Positions 1 through 9,642 are shown, numbered from the stretch's first letter. The stretch: DNA of 64,000 nt from JACPPO01 sp965262505 (GCA_965262505.1 CBDHFM010000030.1:186001-250000); one strand, 5' to 3'. The notes: generated by a model not told the origin, from the letters alone. Program-made: numbers and translations.

Positions 1-38
1 ATCGTTGAGACGTTGCGACGACCGGTTGAATCTACCGA

Positions 39-1472
39 CTACGCCCGCTGAAACAATCCGCGCAACAACGTGAGCCACATAATCTTCAGATCCAGCGTCA
101 CCGACCAGTTCTCGATGTAGTAGAGGTCGTACTCGATGCGCTTCTCGAGCGACGTGTTGCCCCGCCACCCGTTGATCTGGGCCCATCCGGTAATGCCCGC
201 CTTGACCTTGTGCCGCAGCATGTACTGGGGAATCCGGTGCTTGAACCGATCCACGAAGAACGGACGCTCAGGTCGTGGGCCGACGATCGACATGTCTCCC
301 CTCAGCACGTTCAGGAACTGCGGGAGCTCATCGAGGTCGAGCCTGCGGAGCCACCGTCCCATGGGCGTCGCCCTCGGGTCGTCATCGCGTGCCCAGACGG
401 GCCCGGACGTTTCTTCGGCGCCCAGGTACATTGACCGAAACTTGTAGACGCTAAAGGCCTTGCCGTCGAGCCCCATCCGTTCCTGGCGATAAAACACAGG
501 CCCGGGCGAGGTGAGCTTGACGAGCGCCGCAATCACGCCGAATGGGATCGCGAACACCAGACCAGCGAGGCCCGACAGCACGACATCGATCGTCCGCTTG
601 ACCCAGGCATTGAAGCCCTGGAGCGGGACATCGTTCACGCTGATGATCGGCAGGCCATCCAGATCCTCGAGGCTGGCGCGAAGTGCGATGAACTGCAACA
701 GATCCGGTACGACCTTGACCTCGATACATTCGCGGCTGGTGAGCTCCATCAGGTTGAGAAGCTTGGAGTGCTCCTCGAGGGGCAGCGCCACATACACGTG
801 ATCGACACGCTCACGCTGCGCGATGTCGCCCACCTCGGCGAGCGTGCCGAGCAGGGGCAATCCGCGGTACCCGATGTGATCGCCGCCGGCGCGGTCGTCG
901 ACGAATCCGATGGCTTGATATCCGAGCTCACGGTGCTGCAGGATGCGATCCGCCACCATGCGCCCAAGATCGCCAGCGCCTGCGATCAGGACGCGCTTGA
1001 GGCCGATTCCGGCGCGCCACCGACGTTCCAGCAGCTCCCGCACCGTTTCGCGTGAGGCATAGGTAAAGACGACGTTGAGGCCAAGAAACAACACCCAGAC
1101 GAGCTGCGACACTTCGTACGCGCCTCTGGCTTTCGCCTCTTCGGACGCGTAGTACGCCTGCACGTACAACGTGGAGATCACGCCAAGGACGACGGCCAGG
1201 ATGCTCCCAATGAGGACAGCAAAGAAATCGTCGACGCGCGAGCGGCCGCGACGGAGCCGGTAGACGCCCTGGAGCTGAAAAGCGAACGGCGCCAGAAGAG
1301 CGATGAACGGCAGCACGTTCAGGTACTGCTCAAACGGTGGATAGCCCCGCGGCACCGGGATAAGCCCGCTTTCGAATCGGATGCCGTATGCCAGGACGAA
1401 CGCCCACATCGCCAGCACCGAGTCGGTGAGGACGTAGAAGGCGACAAAGAGGCGACCGTATCGTCTTACCAT
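39..1472 (-). CDS. Undecaprenyl-phosphate sugar phosphotransferase (WcaJ/WbaP family)
   Basis: Membrane enzyme that starts exopolysaccharide or O-antigen units by moving a sugar-1-phosphate from a nucleotide sugar to undecaprenyl phosphate. The 477 residues show about four N-terminal membrane helices (near 8-30, 50-68, 86-106, 124-140), a nucleotide-binding-like domain from about 160 (RVLIAGAGDLG), a further hydrophobic segment near 293-318, and the C-terminal bacterial sugar transferase domain with VYKFRSM, DELPQ, GDMSIVGPRPE and GITGWAQINGW. Order and length match the family. It is the last gene of the leftward operon; its start overlaps the preceding gene by 7 bases. Which sugar is transferred cannot be told. 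Confidence 0.93.
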   Translation of the reverse strand: MVRRYGRLFVAFYVLTDSVLAMWAFVLAYGIRFESGLIPVPRGYPPFEQYLNVLPFIALLAPFAFQLQGVYRLRRGRSRVDDFFAVLIGSILAVVLGVISTLYVQAYYASEEAKARGAYEVSQLVWVLFLGLNVVFTYASRETVRELLERRWRAGIGLKRVLIAGAGDLGRMVADRILQHRELGYQAIGFVDDRAGGDHIGYRGLPLLGTLAEVGDIAQRERVDHVYVALPLEEHSKLLNLMELTSRECIEVKVVPDLLQFIALRASLEDLDGLPIISVNDVPLQGFNAWVKRTIDVVLSGLAGLVFAIPFGVIAALVKLTSPGPVFYRQERMGLDGKAFSVYKFRSMYLGAEETSGPVWARDDDPRATPMGRWLRRLDLDELPQFLNVLRGDMSIVGPRPERPFFVDRFKHRIPQYMLRHKVKAGITGWAQINGWRGNTSLEKRIEYDLYYIENWSVTLDLKIMWLTLLRGLFQRA

Positions 1473-2578
1473 CTGGTGCCGATGGACGCGGTGATCGTCT
1501 CGTCGATCACCCTTCGCATCTGCTGTACGTGGCGGTCGCGTGAGAACCGCTGCGCGTCCTGTCTGATGCGTGCCGAATCGAACGACTGCCGGGCCACCCG
1601 CGTGAGCGCCTCCGCCAGCAGCTCGGCGTCAGGCTCCGCGAATAGCACGCCGTTCTCGCCGTCGATGACGGTGTCAAGTGCGCCTCCACGGCCGAGCGCC
1701 ACGACCGGGCGGCCGCACGCCTGAGCTTCGACTGGCACGATACCGAAGTCCTCCTCACCGGGCAACAGGACAGCGAGCGCCCGGCGATATTCATCCCGCA
1801 CCGCCTCGTCGCTGAGGCGGCCCAGAAACTCCACGTTCCGGCCGGCCTTCGCCTCCAGCCTGGCTCGATCCGGCCCGTCGCCGACAATGCGGAGGGCGGC
1901 ACCGACGCGATCGCAGGCCGTCATCGCGAGCTCGATCCTCTTGTACGGAACGAGCGCCGACACGATGAGAAAGTGACTACCCAGAGGGACATCTGCGGGG
2001 TGGAAGAAGACCGTGTCAACGGGTGGGTGCACGATCGTCGCCACGCGATTATAGTATCGGCGGATCCGGCCCGCAACGTGCGCGGAGTTTGCCACGAAGC
2101 GATGGACGCGCGTCGTCGTCGACCTGTCCCATTGTGCCAGCCGCGCCAGCGCGGGCTTGTAAACCCAGCGGCTGGCAAGCCGTCCCGCTCGTGCCGGCCC
2201 GAAGTACGCATCGAACTGATCCCACGCGTAGCGCATCGGTGAATGGCAATAGCAGAGGTGCCTCGCCCGTCCAGAGGGTACGGCCGCTTTCGCGGCGCAG
2301 TGGCTCGAGCTGATCACCAGGTCGTACGGGTCCAGATCGAACTGCTCCACGGCCATCGGAAACAGTGGGAGGTAGTGCCGGTAATGAGAGCTGGCCAGCG
2401 GCAGCCGCTGCACGAAAGAGGTCCTGATGCGGTGTCGCTCGATGCTCGAGGAGACGGAGCCACGCCGATGGTACAGGGTGAAGATATCGGCGTCCGGATA
2501 GAGGCCGCAGAGCGACTCGAGCACCCGCTCACCGCCGCGCATCCCGGTCAGCCAGTCGTGGACGAGCGCGGTTCTCAT
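1466..2578 (-). CDS. Glycosyltransferase family 4
   Basis: Cytoplasmic GT-B retaining glycosyltransferase of 370 residues, likely adding a sugar to the lipid-linked oligosaccharide begun by the downstream phosphotransferase. The N-terminus has the acceptor-side start (HDWLTGMRGGERVLE, residues 7-21). The C-terminal glycosyltransferase domain (about 185-350) contains the acidic EDFGIVPVE motif followed by ACGRPVVALG, which contacts the nucleotide sugar in this family. ATG start; the stop of the upstream glycosyltransferase overlaps it by 4 bases, so the two are translationally coupled. Donor and acceptor are unknown. Confidence 0.92.
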   Translation of the reverse strand: MRTALVHDWLTGMRGGERVLESLCGLYPDADIFTLYHRRGSVSSSIERHRIRTSFVQRLPLASSHYRHYLPLFPMAVEQFDLDPYDLVISSSHCAAKAAVPSGRARHLCYCHSPMRYAWDQFDAYFGPARAGRLASRWVYKPALARLAQWDRSTTTRVHRFVANSAHVAGRIRRYYNRVATIVHPPVDTVFFHPADVPLGSHFLIVSALVPYKRIELAMTACDRVGAALRIVGDGPDRARLEAKAGRNVEFLGRLSDEAVRDEYRRALAVLLPGEEDFGIVPVEAQACGRPVVALGRGGALDTVIDGENGVLFAEPDAELLAEALTRVARQSFDSARIRQDAQRFSRDRHVQQMRRVIDETITASIGTRW

Positions 2579-3687
2579 CTCTCCGCGACTTCCTGGTAGA
2601 TCTCCCGTGTGCGGGAGACGGAGCGCTCCCAGGAGAATTCCAGCGCGCGCGCGATCCCTTTCACGCGCAACTCCTCCCTCAGGACGGGGTTGCTCAATAC
2701 CCTCGCGATCCCGTCCGCGATCGACTCGACGGCGTACGGGTCTACCAGGACCGCCGCGCCGCCAGTCACCTCTGGCAGCGACGACACGTTCGACGTGACG
2801 ACGGGCGCTCCGCAGGCCATTGCCTCGATCGGCGGCAGCCCGAAACCCTCGGAGAGCGAGGGAAAGACAAAGACCGCGGCCAGACGGTAGAGAACCGCCA
2901 GGGTCTCGTCCGGCAAGTACCCGAGAAAGCGGACGTGTTTGTGCAACTTGTGGTCGTGGACCGCGCGGCGCAACGCAGGGAGCTTCGAGATCTCGTCTCC
3001 GATGATGAGCAGCGTGAGTTCGTCGAACCCACTCTTGCGCAGTCTGTCGAATGCCTCAATGAGGCGCACCAGATTCTTGTGCGGCTTGATATTGCCGACG
3101 TAGAGCACGAACCGGTGGTCGAGCTGGTAGCGCTCGCGCACCCTCGCGATCGCCTCCTCGGACGGCTTGACGCGGAACCGCTCATCGATCGCGTTATGAA
3201 CGACAACAATCTTCTCGGGCGGAACGTTGAGAAAACGGATGATGTCGCGCTTCGAGGCCTCGGACACCGTGAGGATCCGGTGCGAGCGGCGCGCCGCGCT
3301 CCACATGGACGCCTTCGCGTACACATACGCGGCGCGGCTCGGCAAGTACTGCGGGAACACAAGGTGGATGCAGTCGTGAATGGTGACGAGCGATCGGCAC
3401 CCAACGGCCGGGGGCAGCACGTAGTGGGGGGCGTGAAAGACATCGGGCCGCTCACGGTGGAGCACCCACGGCACATGAATCTGCTCGCGAACGGAGTAAT
3501 TTGGCGACGGTTCGAGCACCGTCCGAAAATTCGGGCCGAGTTGCGCGCCTATACCGAGATCCGGTTGATGGCAGAGGAGGAGGTACTCACTGTCGCGATC
3601 GATCCGCGCGAGGTGCCGCAGCAGGTTGCGCGTGTAGGTGCCGATGCCGAAGTCGTGCAGCTTTCGCGCATCGATCGCGACTCGCAT
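2575..3687 (-). CDS. Glycosyltransferase family 4
   Basis: A 370-residue GT-B glycosyltransferase. MRVAIDARKLHDFGIGTYTR at the N-terminus is the usual GT4 start, so I take the internal ATG at 3687 rather than the one 15 bases upstream. The C-terminal half carries the YVGNIKPHKN strand-loop and the SEGFGLPPIEAMACG nucleotide-sugar site. Residues between about 85 and 130 (HAPHYVLPP, TIHDCIH) are also typical. It overlaps the downstream gene by 4 bases. Sequence style resembles the other two GT4 enzymes of this operon, suggesting successive additions to one glycan. Specificity is not deducible. Confidence 0.92.
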   Translation of the reverse strand: MRVAIDARKLHDFGIGTYTRNLLRHLARIDRDSEYLLLCHQPDLGIGAQLGPNFRTVLEPSPNYSVREQIHVPWVLHRERPDVFHAPHYVLPPAVGCRSLVTIHDCIHLVFPQYLPSRAAYVYAKASMWSAARRSHRILTVSEASKRDIIRFLNVPPEKIVVVHNAIDERFRVKPSEEAIARVRERYQLDHRFVLYVGNIKPHKNLVRLIEAFDRLRKSGFDELTLLIIGDEISKLPALRRAVHDHKLHKHVRFLGYLPDETLAVLYRLAAVFVFPSLSEGFGLPPIEAMACGAPVVTSNVSSLPEVTGGAAVLVDPYAVESIADGIARVLSNPVLREELRVKGIARALEFSWERSVSRTREIYQEVAER

Positions 3688-3766
3688 GACTGCATCATAC
3701 ATTCGTGGTTCGTGATGTGTAATGCGCGGCTCACCGGCTGGGACTCACAATCGCCAATCACGAATC

Positions 3767-5239
3767 CTATCGCTCCCATCCGGGCCACTCCATGCGATGC
3801 TGCCGACGCAGGTCGCGCATGACGCCGGGGTAGACGCCCTGCCGCCGAGCGGCTTCGGTCGCCTTCGCCACCTGCGCCCGGACGATGCCGGCCTCGGCGC
3901 GGACTCTGGCCAACCAGCCCTGACAGTCGTATCCCGAGGCCGCTGCGAGCTGAAGGCCGTTGGGTTCGTAGACGGCAAACCAGTCGCGGTCACCGGTGCG
4001 AACGGCCCTTGCAACACAACTGCTCGCGTAATTGTCCCAGAAGGTGTCGAGGCCGTCGCCACGTCGGCCGGCAACATCGAGCGCGCTTTCGTATGCCTGC
4101 GCGCCCTGTTCGCGCATGTCGTCGCTCGGTGAGGCGCCGCTCATCAGCCGGTTCAGCCCCTGGAGCGGCGTCGACGTCACCGAGGAGGCCTGCCCTCCGA
4201 GGAGCTGAACGGCGTGATCAATCGCCACAGCGAACGCCAGCCCTTCACCGCCCTGCGACGCCGCAATGCGCATCGAGTTGACACCAATCACGACGCCCGC
4301 GCGATCGACCAGTGGCCCGCCGCTGTTCCCAGGGTTAATCGCCGCATCAGTTTGGATGATCGTGACGGAACCGGTGTCCCTGACGGCACTGACAATACCG
4401 CGTGTCACTGTGTTCGACAGCACCCCAAGCGCGGAACCGATCGCGATGACCTCCTGGCCGGCGCGCAGCCCCTTCACAGAGCCAAGGCGCAGGGCCGGCT
4501 GCCGAGCGTCGGCGTTGAACACCTGAAGCACTGCAAGGTCGCTGCTGGTGGAGACGTCGATGACCCGCGCCGTATAGGTCCGCGCGCCCGCTACGAGCTG
4601 CACGGCGGACTGCTCACCAACCACGTGGGCGTTCGTGAGTACGATATCCGGCCGGACAAAGAAGCCCGTGCCTCGTCCAGGGCCAGCCTGGATCGAGACA
4701 ACCGACGGAAGCGCCCGCGCGATGATGTCCTCCAGCTCTGCTGGTGCCGGTTGTGAATCGGCCGTAGGGCGGCTGACGCCGGACCCCGCGCCGGACGCTA
4801 CGCCGGACGCTACGCCGGACGCTACGTCGGACCCGACGCCAGAACGTGTAAGGTCCGCGAGAGCATCGCGCGCCGAGCTCGATGCGACGGGAGAGTCCGG
4901 AGTGTCGTAACCGGAGGGCACACCCTCACGTTCCGGCTGACCGAGCATCCCACCGCGCCCACCGCCCGCCAGGGTCGCGCCCGGTTCCAGTCCGGCGGTC
5001 GTCGCTGGTGAGGGCGACCAGAGGAGAATCGAGGCCAGCCAGAGGCCCAACAGCACGCCGACCAGGAGTAGGAGCACGCCGCGGCGCCCGGCCGTGGCCG
5101 GCTGCGGGTCCGGGGCGGGCGCTTCCGCCGACTCCGGGTCGACTGGCTGGCTGAATCCGCATCGGCAGGCCCCGACCCGTCGCGGCACCTGGCGGCCGCA
5201 CGAGGGGCAATCCCAGACGAACCGGTCAGCAGGGTTCAT
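3767..5239 (-). CDS. Membrane-anchored HtrA/DegP-like serine protease with N-terminal zinc ribbon
   Basis: Probable envelope protease of family S1C. From the ATG at 5239, whose start overlaps the upstream stop in an ATGA arrangement, it is 490 residues. Order: a four-cysteine zinc ribbon (CPSCG then CRCGF, residues 11-28), a membrane helix near 52-75, a Ser/Gly/Ala-rich linker with VASG repeats, then a trypsin-like domain with the triad in TNAHVVG, SSDLAVLQ and GNSGGPLVD. No PDZ domain is visible; the C-terminal 150 residues match nothing I know. A cytoplasmic zinc ribbon joined to an outward-facing protease is unusual. Its place inside a glycosyltransferase operon suggests a role in surface-polymer quality control, but this is inference. 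Confidence 0.85.
   Translation of the reverse strand: MNPADRFVWDCPSCGRQVPRRVGACRCGFSQPVDPESAEAPAPDPQPATAGRRGVLLLLVGVLLGLWLASILLWSPSPATTAGLEPGATLAGGGRGGMLGQPEREGVPSGYDTPDSPVASSSARDALADLTRSGVGSDVASGVASGVASGAGSGVSRPTADSQPAPAELEDIIARALPSVVSIQAGPGRGTGFFVRPDIVLTNAHVVGEQSAVQLVAGARTYTARVIDVSTSSDLAVLQVFNADARQPALRLGSVKGLRAGQEVIAIGSALGVLSNTVTRGIVSAVRDTGSVTIIQTDAAINPGNSGGPLVDRAGVVIGVNSMRIAASQGGEGLAFAVAIDHAVQLLGGQASSVTSTPLQGLNRLMSGASPSDDMREQGAQAYESALDVAGRRGDGLDTFWDNYASSCVARAVRTGDRDWFAVYEPNGLQLAAASGYDCQGWLARVRAEAGIVRAQVAKATEAARRQGVYPGVMRDLRRQHRMEWPGWER
4790..4825. repeat. 12-bp tandem repeat coding for VASG linker
   Basis: Three perfect copies of gccggacgctac, flanked by degenerate copies, lie inside the protease gene. 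They encode the SDVASGVASGVASGAGSG linker between membrane helix and protease domain. A length that is a multiple of 3 lets copy number change without a frameshift. Confidence 0.85.
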
Positions 5240-6084
5240 GGATGTGGGGTCCTCAGATCGATCTTCATATCGGCCAGCCAGCGCCGCAGCTTCAAGTAGA
5301 CCCGCAGGAGAGGCACCCACCTGGGATGGTGCTTCCCGTAAAAGGCGAGTTGGCTTCGGCGGTAGGCCGCCTCGACCGCACGCGGCATCGAGGCCACGGA
5401 CCGGCCCCTGAGGTGCACGATCTCCGCCTCAGGCGTGAAGAGCACCCTTCGTCCGCGAGCTCGGATCGCAGCGCAAAAGTCGACGTCCTCAGCGTACATG
5501 AAGTACCGCTCGTCGAGCAGTCCGACCGCCTCCGCGTCTGCGCGCCGTACGAGCAGGCATGCCCCGCTGACCCAGTCGACGTCGCGGGCGCGCGCAGTCA
5601 GCCGGTTGACATACGCGCCGACGAGCGGCGCGCCGCGATCGTTCCCGGTGACGAGCAGCTTCTGGTGGAGCTCGGCGAGCGGGCCAATCATCGAGCCGAA
5701 TGACAACTCCGCTCGGCCGCGCGCGTCAACCAGGCGGGGTCCCGCGACGGCGGCGTCCGGTCTGGCGTCGAGGGACGCGACCAGCGCGTCGAGGGCGCCG
5801 GCGGGTGACGTCGTGTCCGGATTCAGCAGGAGCACGAGCTCGCCAGATGTCCGCCGGATGCCGACGTTACTCGCCCCGGCGAACCCCAGGTTTACGCCCT
5901 CGTCTACCACGCGGACGTGAGGCCAGCGCTGGCGCACCATCACGGCGGTACCGTCGGTGGAGGCGTTGTCGACGATCAGCGTCTCGTGATCCAGGGACGG
6001 CGGATGCGCCGAGAGCGACGACAGGCAGGCGTCGACCTGGCTCAGCGAGTTGTACGTGACGATGACTATCGAGAGGCGCGGCAT
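5236..6084 (-). CDS. Glycosyltransferase family 2
   Basis: Inverting GT-A glycosyltransferase of 282 residues. MPRLSIVIVTYNSLSQVDAC is the canonical GT2 start, which fixes the ATG at 6084. VDNASTDGT supplies the nucleotide-binding Asp. LLLNPDTT carries the metal-binding NPD (DxD equivalent), and MYAEDVDFC the catalytic-side ED motif. This layout is typical of rhamnosyl- or galactofuranosyl-transferase-like GT2 proteins of O-antigen clusters. The start overlaps the upstream gene by 19 bases and the stop overlaps the downstream protease by 4. Sugar unknown. Confidence 0.9.
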   Translation of the reverse strand: MPRLSIVIVTYNSLSQVDACLSSLSAHPPSLDHETLIVDNASTDGTAVMVRQRWPHVRVVDEGVNLGFAGASNVGIRRTSGELVLLLNPDTTSPAGALDALVASLDARPDAAVAGPRLVDARGRAELSFGSMIGPLAELHQKLLVTGNDRGAPLVGAYVNRLTARARDVDWVSGACLLVRRADAEAVGLLDERYFMYAEDVDFCAAIRARGRRVLFTPEAEIVHLRGRSVASMPRAVEAAYRRSQLAFYGKHHPRWVPLLRVYLKLRRWLADMKIDLRTPHP

Positions 6085-7157
6085 TTCGCGTATGTTACGA
6101 GGACGTCTAGTACCTGCTCCGCACAGGCGCGCCATGAGTAACGAGCGAGCGTGCCCCGGGCTGCCGCCAGGATGCGTGCCCGCTCGGCGCCGTCTACGAG
6201 GACGCGTTCGAGGGCGGCTTCGATGAGCGGCGGCTCCGGCCGCTCAACGTACAACGCCGCGGCCCCGTAGATTTCGCGCGCGACCGGCGTATCGAGCACG
6301 ACGATCGGGATGCCTGCGCCGAGAGCTTCGAGCGGTGTCAAGCCAAAGCCCTCGTATTCCGACAGAAAGACGAAGGCTCGGGCGCGGCCGTAGAGCGCCG
6401 CAAGCTGTTCGTCCGACACGTAGGCACGCCGTGCGATGCGCTCGCCAGCCCCCGTGGCCCCAGCGAGGGCGTCGATATCGATGTACGGGGTCGTCCGGTT
6501 GTCGCCGACGAGCTCGAGCCGAACGTCCGGCCTCTTTCGCGCGAGCCTCGCGAAACCCTCGATGAGCTCCGGAAGACGGCGCCGATTGAAGAGAGAGCCG
6601 ACGTAGAGAATTGTAGGTGCGGAGCTCTGCTGGGTTCGGTCCACAGCAAGGTCGGGTACGCCCTCATAGATCACATCGATCTTGTCTCCCCCGACTCCCA
6701 GACGCTCCGAAATCTCGCCCTTCGAGAACTCAGAAACCGTGAGCACTCGAGCGGCCCGCAACGCGGTCAGGCGCGTCAACGTCCGGCGCCGCAACCCCTC
6801 CCGCCAGGCGAACCACTCCGGGTGCGCGGCAAACGATACGTCGTGGATGGTGACGACGACTGGCGCGGGACACAGCAGCGGGGCCGTGTACGCCGGCGCG
6901 AAGAGGACGTCGGCCCTGGTCTGCCGGACGAGCCTCGCTAACGCCCGCTGTTCCCACCATGTCCCGCTCCCGCCGGCGACGACGGTCGACACGCCGCGCC
7001 TCTCAAACGCCGTGGGGATTGGGTCAGACGCGCACAGGATGAACTCGTGGGACGCGGCGGCCGGCAGGGTCGCCCACGCGTCCAGAATTCCCGCGAGATA
7101 GCGCCCGGCGCCGGTCGGACGGTCCGCCAGTTCCCGCGCATCAACGGCAATCCTCAC
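6066..7157 (-). CDS. Glycosyltransferase family 4 (first gene of the leftward operon)
   Basis: GT-B glycosyltransferase of 363 residues. I choose the GTG at 7157 because VRIAVDARELADRPTGAGRY aligns with the usual GT4 N-terminus and a GGAAG ribosome site lies about 7 bases upstream; a longer open frame to 7325 would run into the divergent control region. The C-terminal site is EYEGFGLTPLEALGAG, with VGSLFNRR earlier at the domain hinge. It is the promoter-proximal gene of the six-gene leftward operon, so its upstream 189 bp shared with ugd should hold the operon promoter. Confidence 0.9.
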   Translation of the reverse strand: MRIAVDARELADRPTGAGRYLAGILDAWATLPAAASHEFILCASDPIPTAFERRGVSTVVAGGSGTWWEQRALARLVRQTRADVLFAPAYTAPLLCPAPVVVTIHDVSFAAHPEWFAWREGLRRRTLTRLTALRAARVLTVSEFSKGEISERLGVGGDKIDVIYEGVPDLAVDRTQQSSAPTILYVGSLFNRRRLPELIEGFARLARKRPDVRLELVGDNRTTPYIDIDALAGATGAGERIARRAYVSDEQLAALYGRARAFVFLSEYEGFGLTPLEALGAGIPIVVLDTPVAREIYGAAALYVERPEPPLIEAALERVLVDGAERARILAAARGTLARYSWRACAEQVLDVLVTYAKCRASR

Positions 7158-7346
7158 GAGCGCTTCCGCCGGACGCCAATCTCGCCGGGATGCGCCGTCG
7201 CGCAGGCACGGACCAGCCGCCGAAGACGTTCGCCGACGCCGATGCGCCGCCGGGAGGCGGGGCGCGACTCGGCGAGGATAAGCATTGCCCGCTATGATAG
7301 CCTCAGCGGTTTTTGGGGAAATCATTCACAAAAGGCCTGGAGGTGT

Positions 7347-8645
7347 ATGAAGATTGCGGTTGTAGGCACCGGGTACGTGGGGCTCGTCGCCGGCGCCTGC
7401 CTGGCAGAGAGCGGCAACGACGTCATCTGCATCGACAAGGACGAGGCCAAGGTCAGAGCCCTCCGTCGCGGCAAGATGCCCTTCTACGAACCGGGGCTCG
7501 AGGAGCTGGTTCGGCGCAACCGGCTCGAGCGCCGGTTGACGTTCAGCGCCACGCTGCCGAAAGCCGTTCGCGACGCGTCGGTCATCTTTATCGCCGTGGG
7601 TACGCCGCCGGGAGAAGACGAGTCGGCGGACGTGCGGCAGGTGCTCTCGGTCGCGCGCGACGTCGCCAAGGCGATGAACGGTTACAAGGTCATCGTCGAC
7701 AAGAGCACCGTGCCCGTCGGAACGAGCGCGCGGGTCCGTGAAGTGATCCGGCGCGAGACCACGCATCCGTTCAGCGTGGTCAGCAATCCCGAGTTTCTGA
7801 AACAGGGGGCGGCGGTCGAGGATTTCATGAAACCGGATCGCGTGGTCATCGGCGCGGAAGATCCGCGGGCCGAGGAGCTCATGCGCGACGTATACGACCC
7901 GTTCACCCGCACCGGCGCGCCCGTCATGGTGATGGACTGCGCGAGCGCCGAACTGACGAAGTATGCGGCCAACGCGATGCTGGCGTTGCGCATCTCGTTC
8001 ATGAACGAGGTGGCGAATGTCTGCGAGCTTGTCGGAGCCGATGTCGACCAGGTTCGCCGGGCGATCGGCGCCGATCGCCGCATCGGGTCGTCGTTTCTCT
8101 TTCCGGGCATCGGGTATGGGGGGAGTTGCTTCCCCAAGGACGTGCAGGCGTTGATCCACTTCGCGGCGCAGAAGAACTATGAGTTCAAGACGCTGCGCGC
8201 GGTCGAGTCTGTCAACGGAATTCAGAAAACGCGGCTCCTCTCGAAGATGCGCGCCCATTTCGGCAGCCTCAAAGGGAAAGTCGTGGCCGTCTGGGGGCTC
8301 GCGTTCAAGCCGAAGACGGACGACATGCGGGAGGCGCCCTCGGTGCCGATGATCAACGCGCTGCTCGCGGCGGGCGCCAAGGTTCGGGCGTACGATCCGG
8401 AGGCAGGACCTGTTGCCAAAGGCCTGTTCGGAAGCCGCATCACCCTCGCGGCCGGCAACTACGAGGCGTTGAATGGAGCAGACTGTCTGGCGATCGTGAC
8501 CGAATGGAGTGAGTTCCGGACACCGGATTTCGCGAGGATGCGCAAAGTGATGCGCGCCCCGGTCATCTTCGACGGCCGCAACCTGTATGCACCCGAACAC
8601 ATGAAACAGCTCGGGTTTACCTACTACTCCATTGGCCGCCCCTAG
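7347..8645 (+). CDS. ugd: UDP-glucose 6-dehydrogenase
   Basis: Cytosolic NAD-dependent enzyme oxidising UDP-glucose to UDP-glucuronate, a precursor of acidic surface sugars. The 432-residue protein starts MKIAVVGTGYVGLVAGACLA (Rossmann motif), has the dimer-core GYGGSCFPKD with the catalytic cysteine, and ends with the UDP-binding domain (GLAFKPKTDDMREAPS). The ATG at 7347 follows a clear GGAGG six bases away. First gene of the long rightward operon, divergent from the glycosyltransferase operon; it overlaps galE by 14 bases. Both operons probably share control from 7158-7346, where I see no strong consensus promoter. Confidence 0.95.
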   Translation: MKIAVVGTGYVGLVAGACLAESGNDVICIDKDEAKVRALRRGKMPFYEPGLEELVRRNRLERRLTFSATLPKAVRDASVIFIAVGTPPGEDESADVRQVLSVARDVAKAMNGYKVIVDKSTVPVGTSARVREVIRRETTHPFSVVSNPEFLKQGAAVEDFMKPDRVVIGAEDPRAEELMRDVYDPFTRTGAPVMVMDCASAELTKYAANAMLALRISFMNEVANVCELVGADVDQVRRAIGADRRIGSSFLFPGIGYGGSCFPKDVQALIHFAAQKNYEFKTLRAVESVNGIQKTRLLSKMRAHFGSLKGKVVAVWGLAFKPKTDDMREAPSVPMINALLAAGAKVRAYDPEAGPVAKGLFGSRITLAAGNYEALNGADCLAIVTEWSEFRTPDFARMRKVMRAPVIFDGRNLYAPEHMKQLGFTYYSIGRP

Positions 8646-9642
8646 CCAACGCGCGATCCTGATCACCGGCGGCGCCGGTTACGTCGGCAGTCATAGCGCC
8701 AAGGCGCTCCGCCTGGCCGGCCACCGTGTGGTCATCTTCGACAATCTATCCGCCGGGCATCGCGAGGCCACGCTGGGCGCCCCGCTCATCGAGGGCGACG
8801 TCCGCGATGTGGAGGCGGTGCGCCGCGCGATCCGCGAAAGTCAGGCATCGGCCGTGATGCACTTTGCGGCGCGGCTCGTCGTCCCCGAATCGATGAGCGA
8901 TCCCGCGGGCTATTACGACACGAACGTGAAGGGCGCGCTCGCCACGCTCGAGGCAATGGTGGCGGAGCGCTGCCATCGCTTCGTGTTCTCGTCCACGTGC
9001 GCCGTGTACGGTGAGCCGACCGAGGTGCCGCTGCGAGAGACGCACGCCACCGCGCCCATCAATGCTTACGGCCAGACGAAACTTGCCATCGAGCAGGCGC
9101 TGCCGTACTTCGAGCACGCCTACGGCATTCGATCGATCCGCCTGCGATACTTCAATGCCGCTGGTGCCGACCCAGAAGGGGAGCTGGGGGAGGATCACAC
9201 GCCTGAGGTGCACGCCATCCCGCGGGCCTTCGATGCCGCCGCCGGCGGGCCACCGTTCGATCTGCTCGGCGAGGACTATCCCACGCCGGACGGCACCTGC
9301 CTCCGCGACTACGTGCATGTCACCGACCTAGCCGATGCGCACATCCGTGCACTGCATAGCCTCGAGCAGGGAGGCGCCTCGGCGACGTACAACGTCGGCA
9401 CGGAACGCCCCTCGTCCGTGCGCCAGGTCATGGAAGCGGTCGAACGCGTCACCGGCCGGGCCGTGCCGCACCGCCCGGCACCGCGGCGCGCCGGCGATCC
9501 GGCCGTGCTGTACGCCTCGGCATCCCGCATCCGCGAGGAGCTCGGGTGGGTGCCGCGGCGGGCGGACCTCGACACGATCGTGAGCGACGCGTGGCGGTGG
9601 CATTCCGCGCATCCACTCGGATTTACCGTGGCGACGCGCTGA
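8632..9642 (+). CDS. galE: UDP-glucose 4-epimerase
   Basis: Short-chain dehydrogenase family enzyme interconverting UDP-glucose and UDP-galactose (or the N-acetyl forms). The 336 residues include GGAGYVGSHS for NAD, SSTCAVYG with the active-site Ser/Thr, YGQTK as the catalytic YxxxK, and CLRDYVHVTDLADAH, which is typical of GalE. The start is TTG, overlapping the end of ugd by 14 bases; no better start exists before the NAD motif. Next to ugd it supplies nucleotide sugars to the neighbouring transferases. Residues deciding N-acetyl use were not resolved. Confidence 0.9.
   Translation: MAAPSQRAILITGGAGYVGSHSAKALRLAGHRVVIFDNLSAGHREATLGAPLIEGDVRDVEAVRRAIRESQASAVMHFAARLVVPESMSDPAGYYDTNVKGALATLEAMVAERCHRFVFSSTCAVYGEPTEVPLRETHATAPINAYGQTKLAIEQALPYFEHAYGIRSIRLRYFNAAGADPEGELGEDHTPEVHAIPRAFDAAAGGPPFDLLGEDYPTPDGTCLRDYVHVTDLADAHIRALHSLEQGGASATYNVGTERPSSVRQVMEAVERVTGRAVPHRPAPRRAGDPAVLYASASRIREELGWVPRRADLDTIVSDAWRWHSAHPLGFTVATR

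Noticed and set aside
7326..8666. Long minus-strand reading frame (446 codons) opposite ugd
   Set aside because: It mirrors the strongly conserved ugd gene and has no motif; a GC-rich antisense shadow.
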